DNA of 64,000 bases from Aphis gossypii (lineage: Eukaryota; Arthropoda; Insecta; Hemiptera; Aphididae), in NCBI RefSeq assembly GCF_020184175.1, contig NC_065530.1, positions 65,325,260 to 65,389,259 on the forward strand, given 5' to 3'. Below, in pieces: positions 56,401 through 64,000 of the stretch (positions within the stretch are counted from its first letter, which is position 1; each line of letters opens with the position of its first letter). Position numbers and translations under genes: made by a program. A model generated the notes under the pieces. It did no database searches. It saw only the letters and a list, made by a program, of their open reading frames with translations, and had not been told where the DNA came from.

Positions 56401-58614
56401 CTATGCACAAACGACAATATTTTTTGCTACCGCGAGTAATAAAACCTCCTGACTGCCTTAGATTTGGCCGCACATACTTTAATATTTTCCACGGTCCGCA
56501 GTGCGCTATTTGTATACGATTTAAGTTAACTAATGATGACCGGAAAACAACTGTCTATAATCTATTTAATACCTGCAACTGCAATGTAACAATGTACTCT
56601 AGGTCCTACAATAATTAATAATATACTCTATATTTTTCGACTGATTATTTTTTTAGCTCGACCTATACGTGGATTAATATTTGGAGGATAGATTTATTTT
56701 ACACATGCGAGAAAACAACATTTATTACAATGTCTGGTGGAAAATATTTTATTAGATTTTTAGCATTTGGTTTATACAAATTACATTAACCATAATACAT
56801 CATTATTATCTATTCTATACAATATTTTAAACTCAATGATGTCATTATAGCGTTAATGCGTATAATTCAATATAATTTAGCTCATCAGTGGCGCCGTACC
56901 TTATATACATTCCTGAGCATCAACCAGTGGCTACTATAATAATATAATCGTACCTATATAATATACACTGTATACCTATTATCAGATCTTCTACAATATC
57001 TTACGACATCTCTAGAATGTTATATTAAAGTAACCATCAAACACCAATGTATGGTTTATTTCGAAACTATCGTTATATACGAATTGCTAACACTATACTG
57101 TTAAAAATTGAAAATCTTAATGTATTATTGTGGTTATTGCCGTTGCCTTTTGAAATGAAAATGGACTTTTGCCGATTTTGAAGTTCTGTCGAATATTTAT
57201 TATTTTTTGTTATATAATATTATGAACTAAACGTACATGCATATTGCATATATTGTGCATAGTTATCTACTTATATGTGTCGTTACACCGATTATTTAAT
57301 CAGTGTCGTGCAAGACGTATCTCGGTCTATTTCTCGGAAAGAAAGAAAAATCGTTTGAAAAAAACGTTTACAACATAATATTATATATATATAAGTATAT
57401 AGTATTGTATTACACGTTTCTCGGTCGGTTATTTATTTCCATTTACCAAAAAACGCCTGTTATGCGTGTTTCGCTGTCGGTCATACTTTTGTTACCACCA
57501 TTAAAAAATATATATATTTACTCATACATTTAGACCATATAGTAATATTATATTGCATATACCAATGTCTCGATTTTGGTAGTTAGAACGTGGTATATTA
57601 TAGGTATGTTTAACATGTTACAAGTACCTCTATTATACCAATTATATACATGCTGGAGCGAAGAGTTTTGGACATCACGGCCGACTTCCGAAAATACTGT
57701 CCTGCGGCGGCATTGTCATTTTACGACGAGTGTATTATCATCGCCGAGCGCGTGTAACTGTACAGCGAAAATTACCGGCTCTCTGATGGACTTATATACA
57801 TACGTAATATTACTATATTTTTTTAATATTTCATGCGGTATATGCGTATTTAATTCATGTTACGATGATCGATTAGTCACATGACCGCGATAATCGACTT
57901 GTTTGCAATCCGATAAGAAAGATGTAATTTTGTAATACATACATATATACAACAGAAGACAGTTTTTCGATATTTTTCAATACATCGCAATAAGTAATAA
58001 CCCTCACTGGAACATTCTTGCTGTTCACATCTTCCAGTTGCCTTCATAAATCGTGCTATTATATTATATTGTCAAGTTTCTCCGTTATCTATTTACAATA
58101 ATATCATGTCAAAAGATGTTTGAAAAACTATTACTCGTACAAATTTTGTGTTCGTATGTCGTCGTCCACGAGTAATAATCACCGCGTAAATTGTGTGTAT
58201 AAATTATGAATTTTGTTTGTCACCACCAAGTATAGGTACTAAATTATGTACTATAATAAACTGCAGTTAAATGAAGCTTAAAACTGTATATATACCTACT
58301 TGCAAAATACATATAGACACAATATACATTGAGAACTCATTTTATTCGCTTCTTGTGTTCCACCGCTGAAATATTATTACGCCAAATTCTTAAAAAAAAA
58401 AACATAAATTTTTAAAAGAATTACTAGTATAAATAATATTTTAAGTCTCATGCGTTCGTTTTACTTGCATAATTACGTATATAATTACTTATTTATACTA
58501 TAGCTACCTAATCTAAAAATCAACCGGAAACGCTGGAATATGGGAATGTTTTTGTTTTGTTATATTTCCGTCTGATTCATTCAGCCTGACGACATGCGTG
58601 TGTACTCGTAAATG

Positions 58615-58632
58615 ATATATATATATATATAT
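58615..58632. repeat. (AT)9 microsatellite
   Basis: An 18-bp uninterrupted run in the downstream tract. Confidence 0.9.
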
Positions 58633-58880
58633 GTGACATGTGTACTGTGCAGTATGAGTGGCATGGATGATTTTTCAATTTGTTCTACGTACCTATTCGT
58701 TTTTTCCGCCGACAGTGTATTATATAGGCAATATGATTTATTGAGTCCTCGCGCGATTTAGCGAATGATGACCTGCACCGGAGCGAAACGCCCTTCAACA
58801 CGACAAAACAGTTAAACGCAGCTAGCATATACACCGGCAATCGTACAACTGTATAATGTTAATAAACGATATAATGATAA

Positions 58881-59102
58881 ATCCCATCGTGTTATATAAT
58901 ACGATATATTTATATTATTATAAAATCGACAATATCTAATACATTACAATATGTCATATTTTTGCTCAGACTGCGTGGCCATAGCAAGGCAAAATTTGGA
59001 AATCTTCGACCCCTGCTCGATGATGTATTGATGTATACTAACTACTTATGCATCGTAAGATTTCTAAAAAATCTTGAACAAATTATGAGTATTGAGCAGT
59101 AA
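58881..59102 (+). other. open exon-like fragment ending in a stop
   Basis: This frame is open for 73 codons up to TAA at 59100-59102. The second half, after a plausible acceptor ttttgctcag at 58960-58969, reads LRGHSKAKFGNLRPLLDDVL and looks protein-like rather than low-complexity. A second frame from the same acceptor reads DCVAIARQNLEIFDPCSMMY then stops. The acceptor plus stop would suit a terminal exon, or the remnant of a mobile-element protein. I cannot name it and see no upstream partner exon. Confidence 0.2.
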
Positions 59103-61440
59103 CTTTTTAATATGCCTAGTCATAATTTATGTATACATATTATGATAAAATATTTTTAAAAAAAAAGTTATTGTCATCTTAATAATATATATATCATTAT
59201 TTAATTGCGTTCTGATGTAATTCCTGAATCTGAAAAGATCACTAACGTTATAGATCGCGAAACCCTCGTTAAATCATGTGTAATAGGACAGTAACATCGT
59301 GTATCATTGTATTGAAGCACATATTATTGTGTACAACCGCACACCGGTGAAAAAATTGAATCGCGAAACAAAGATCAATCTATAACCTCGATCATAATAT
59401 TTACGATGTTGTAGTTGAACATATATTAGATATACGTAATTATATATAGATACAATCGAAATCAAAAGCTAAGCTTCGAATGCGTCTGTTCCGGTTTTCC
59501 GGTAATATTATGACCACATCGTGGCTTATTATATTATACTGCCCGAAAGTTAATTTAGTTAGTTGATTATATTATATAATATACTCTTAATATATATAAA
59601 TTCCTATTTTACTATACTTAAGTACCTATACTATATAAACACCGAAATGTATTATTTATTATTATAACCGCTGCAGTTTAACACCGCAGTGGGTATTTAC
59701 TTGCCGTGGAGTTATTTTTTTACGACATAATATAGTATAATAATAAGTATAGTAGTCGTTGCGGACTGGCGCTTTCCACGTTTTGTCGAAACTTATATTT
59801 TTACGTTAATTCAAAAATGATTACTAGACAAATAATTGAAATAGACACATTAAGTGCTTTATTTTTATATACCTATCATTATATCTTGAGTAACAGGCAT
59901 AATTATTCGATTCAGCTTTAAATAGCTGTTGTTTTGAAATCACTTTATTATATTTCACAAATATAATTATACGGGGGACGCAACATTTTTGATTTTATGA
60001 CGTAATACTATTAAGTATCAGCGTGTTTACTTTACCTATGTCAATTTTTCATCTATACTGTAAAATGTTATATTATAAGTTTGTATAAAATACCAGAACA
60101 GATCGTGAATAATATAATATTGACTTGGCTGTCGAAAGCGCTAAAACACGATACACAGTGTATATAAGTACTACAATAATGCTCGACACGAAAAAACGAT
60201 TTGAATTGAATCAGCAGTATCTATATATGATGAACCGTCGATCCTATGGAAAAATAATTAAAACAAACCGCTATAAATGACCCGGAATATACCTACTACT
60301 GCAGTTTAGTTTTGAAGGACGTACGATGACGATCGTCATTTGAACAAGATTACTTCTACTTCGTATACTAAACTACTACTTAACTGCTACGCAATGTATG
60401 ATTGTCTGTGACGTTAGTTTATGGAACAATTCTCACGTGGTCTAATTCTACAAACAACTCAAACGGGGCTGTTATAATAAATAATACTTTTTGGGCCACT
60501 ACAAACTATCGAGCTGAGAGTAAATATTTTAATATTCGAGTATAGAGTAGACCATCGTAGATCTTCTCGTTTTATTTATCAGATATTATATATTAGTTCT
60601 ATAGTTATAATCTCGTGGGAAAACATGCAAACATATAGCGATTATATAACAATCACTATACATTATTACAGCCATTTCCTTAGTATAAATTCATGTATTT
60701 TTATTTTTTGTTTATTATAATATATCAACCCCATCATGAAGGTTATAAGTGTAGCAATTTTTAATTAACATTACGATTTTGACTATAAATAATAAAATTA
60801 ACGTGCAATTTATTAATCAAAATCCATTAATAATTTAATAATTATAACTGCAGAATAAAAAGTGTAAACCAAATTAATTAAATTAAAAATATTTTCTTAG
60901 TAAATCGAAATTTTATATTTTTATTGTATGGCCGTTGTCCATAATATTTGATTTAGTTGTTCATGTAAATTACATGATGTAATTGATAGTTTTTAGAAAA
61001 ATAATATTTATATAATATCAATCATTTACATTATAGGTATTTTCTAACTTATTTCAGAGACTTTATTCGAACCTGAAATAATAGTTATAATTATAACTGG
61101 TATTCAAATAACGTTTAAATGACCGGACACGTCTTGATAGAATGTGTAGTGTCGCGCATTTAAAAACGTAAAAAATTTTAAATAATTACATCAATAGAAA
61201 TATATATATATATAGTAAAAATGTAATAAATAAATTTATAAAAAAATAAATTCCGCATATATTATAATAACCAGCCAGTATATACATAACCATATAAAGG
61301 TATATTTTTATATATAAGTGTATATTTATATAAACTAAGTATACGGATGAAATATAGAACTCGCATTTATTATAACAGTACGATGATATCGTTGCCGTGA
61401 TTTAATATTATATATACTTACCTAACACGGCTACACACAT

Positions 61441-61740
61441 GTGTATATAGTGTGCAGGGGTGCATTTTTCCCGCAATTGTCGCTTCGCGTTTCGCTGGCA
61501 CCGGCGCGACACACTATCTACCAAAACGGGACCGTATGAGAGAGAAAGTATATATAATATATTATGTACCTACCTATATAACATACGCCTAGACATAACC
61601 CGATGGAGATAAGGACCACTGCTGTTGAGTCTGACCCGTTGACACACACACTCTCGCGCGCGCGCGATGATAATATACTTCTATATCGTATAGGTACGTC
61701 GATTTACGCGCCGCCCCTTCATAGACCGGCCGTGTGCTTA
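61441..61740. promoter_or_regulatory. CpG-dense tract with (AC)/(CG) run and GAGA motif
   Basis: I count 27 CpG in 300 bp. It carries GAGAGAG at 61538-61544, a GAGA-factor type motif, followed by a TA-rich TATA-like stretch at 61549-61560. An (AC) run (61642-61650) leads into (CG)6 at 61655-61666. This combination is compatible with a promoter-proximal element, but I cannot identify a transcript. Confidence 0.3.
61655..61666. repeat. (CG)6 dinucleotide run
   Basis: Twelve alternating C and G bases, rare in such AT-rich DNA, preceded by an AC run at 61642-61650. The purine-pyrimidine alternation favours Z-DNA (inference). Confidence 0.9.
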
Positions 61741-64000
61741 CATCCGCTGTCGGCGTATCTGCACACATGCACGTGTGTATATTATATATTATATGCCACG
61801 GGTACCTATATATACGTATATGTATATATCGCCTGAGTCTTATTATACATGTGCTTAGAAAGTTGTTTTACAAATATTGTTTTCTTCTGTTCCGCCGCCA
61901 CTTTACAATAATATCCCCTTCCGATCTTCGTCGTCTCCTCCGTCTATATAGGTATATACCGCTTCTTCTTTTTCCTGCCGCAACAGACCAATAGTTAGAC
62001 GCGCGGCATGATTGAACGCCAGAGAAAGTGAATAATATTTGCAAACACTATACAGCCGCACACACGCACATACACGTGTTGTTAAAAGTATATATACCAA
62101 TATCATATTATATATTATATTATTAGATACTCGCACGCTTGTATATGGCGAACAACGATGAGCTTCTAATCGCGGCTGGGTGGCGGCCTATTCTATCGTG
62201 TATAGGTTATGCTAACGGTAAAATTGAAACGTGTATATAATACGCACTATACACAATATTATATAGCGTCGTATCGTTTTCTGTATTGATTTTTTTTTTT
62301 TTTTTATTATTGTTATTACCAACGGCTATCCTGGTATATTACGTAGTACGTACCTATATATATTTGAAGAAACGCGAGGATGATACCTCCAAATTCCAAT
62401 ATATATTTAAGCATGTATATGTGTGTAGATAGATAAATAGATAAATATCATATAAAGCTGTCGAGATTTTTGTTGGCACAAGAAGCATGACGTGTGTCCC
62501 GCATGCACACTGTGAAATACGCGCATGCCGACAGATATTATTATTTTGGCTCGACGATATTATACGCGGCGTGCGTTTAAGTCTCTTTTGACAATACTAT
62601 AATATAGTATAAAATTATATACCTACCTACCTATTTTATTCTACAAACGTCTAAATACTATATAATACTTTTCGTCACCGCGGTGTAGATATATGAGTGT
62701 ATTGTTATCGGAAACGTCCGGTTTCTATATATTATACTGTTCACACGTCCACGAAATATACACGTATTGTTTATATATATGCCACGTGTTGCAGTGCGCA
62801 TATATATATATATAAAGACACGCTTGAAGAATTATTAACAGTTTGGGTTTTCTTGTTGAAATACGTGGGGCATAGGTCTATATATTTATTATTTTATATT
62901 ATTATGTGAATGTCTCATTAAGGTATAAGTACAGTTGCTTGTATGTAAGTACCTATCTATATCCTATATACACTACTCTAGCAGTCATCAAAATGTATTT
63001 CGTTGTAATTTTGAACGTTTGCTTCAAAACATAACAATTAGGCGCATCCCGTTATCATTATTATACTATATTATGCCATATTATATGTAGGCATTGTGAA
63101 TGCGTTATACGTTTGGTTCAGACTCCACACGATGAGAAGGTACGATATATGATACTACAGTAGGTAGTAATAGTCAAGTATTTGAGATCTTGTGCGGGAA
63201 ACATAGGTGTAGGTATATATTCGTTGTTTCGAGGTATAAACCTGCTGTACGTATAATCAATAGTATAATATTTGTAATCTATGTTATAAAGATACGATGG
63301 GTGTCCAGGAAAAATTAATAGTATATATTATTATTCCTACGTTATAATATCTGTTTTGTGGATATGACGCCTATAGCTGGTCGTAATCATAATATAAATA
63401 TATAATAGATATTATAATAATGTCATACGCCTATATACCTATACATATATATTTTTGACAGAAAACGTAGGTCGAAGTCTGACCGTCGTCCAGATCAATA
63501 TATATGTATAGCGCTTTGAAATCTGATATTTACACGTATCGTTTTCATTGTCAGATTTTATCTGCTGTAGATGAAACCACAATTTGAAAACCACCGATTG
63601 CAATTAATCCTCCGCGGTGTATATTGTAACTACATAATATTATATATACTTGTTTATTTTACATTTCTACATGATATTCCATCAATTGGGTATATTGATA
63701 CGTATTAATGATTATAATATAATATATTCGTGTGTACGTAGGTATATAATATACATATATGTGTGTTTATTATATATATCCGATTTGGTTTTTATTTCTA
63801 TCGATTATAATGGAATTCGTTTCCGTGCGGCAGCGGTCGACACAGTTTATATGCGCGCAATGCGTATAATCACTATTATAATTGGCTACAAAATAGGTCC
63901 GTTCGGTCGTAACTATAGTCTATAATATATATTTTTGGACACATGACAGCGGTAACGAACAATATTTTATTCGACGCGCGTAATACGGTACATTTAACGT

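Larger units (their letters stand above)
42701..64000 (+). other. osp: downstream tract, probably a very long osp intron
   Basis: It opens with a gtaaat donor in phase 1. I looked for a phase-1 acceptor followed by a GC-richer, family-like exon and found none that convinced me. Weak candidates are 46195, 51653, 54411 and 61056. If the next exon lies outside the window this intron exceeds 21 kb. The unexplained content is listed separately: CpG-dense tracts, a small ORF at 49800, a quasi-open frame at 51478-52137, a skewed segment at 53161-53400 and an open fragment at 58881-59102. Confidence 0.55.

Noticed and set aside
58970..59013. A-box and B-box like words suggesting a tRNA-derived SINE
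   Set aside because: The spacing of about 27 nt is too short for an internal Pol III promoter, and both boxes have mismatches.
1..64000. CRISPR arrays, prokaryotic operons, ribosome-binding sites, viral genes or rRNA
   Set aside because: I found no regularly spaced repeats, no clustered long ORFs and no rRNA blocks. Everything points to insect intronic DNA.

Overview
The window is about 64 kb of AT-rich eukaryotic (insect) DNA. The base composition, many TA-type microsatellites, recurrent TAGGTACCTA-type palindromes and the two short terminal-inverted-repeat elements look most like an aphid (Hemiptera: Aphididae). That organism call is an inference from sequence style. I see no bacterial-type genes, operons, rRNA, convincing tRNA or CRISPR.

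One gene is certain. Four plus-strand exons (11310-11390, 26619-26684, 37464-37661, 42595-42700), each with AG/GT borders, join in phase to give 150 codons. They encode the complete N-terminal PH domain of an outspread / myosin-phosphatase-Rho-interacting-protein (MPRIP) family protein, plus a basic, Ser/Thr/Pro-rich tail. The introns between them are about 15.2, 10.8 and 4.9 kb. The gene runs past both sides of what I can recognise: the Cys-containing N-terminus and start codon are missing before 11310, and exon 4 ends in phase 1 with no convincing next exon up to 64000. Most or all of the window is therefore probably intron of one very long gene.

Layout: 1-11309 is upstream sequence, probably the preceding intron. 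11391-26618 is an intron with a CpG-dense tract at 15.4-15.7 kb and a hAT-like mini-element at 23.36 kb with a perfect 8-bp target duplication. 26685-37463 is an intron with the most CpG-dense tract in the window at 28.86-29.1 kb. 37662-42594 is an intron with a Tc1/mariner-like inverted-repeat element at 40.6-41.1 kb. 42701-64000 is a long downstream tract with two more CpG-dense patches (48.8-49.1 and 61.4-61.7 kb), a GC-rich small ORF at 49.8 kb, a 660-nt reading frame with a single stop at 51.5-52.1 kb, a G-over-C skewed segment at 53.2-53.4 kb and an open exon-like fragment at 58.9-59.1 kb.

Nearly all open reading frames above 60 codons here are low-complexity, Tyr/Ile/Phe-rich translations of AT-rich DNA and are not reported as genes. 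All counts given were made by hand.
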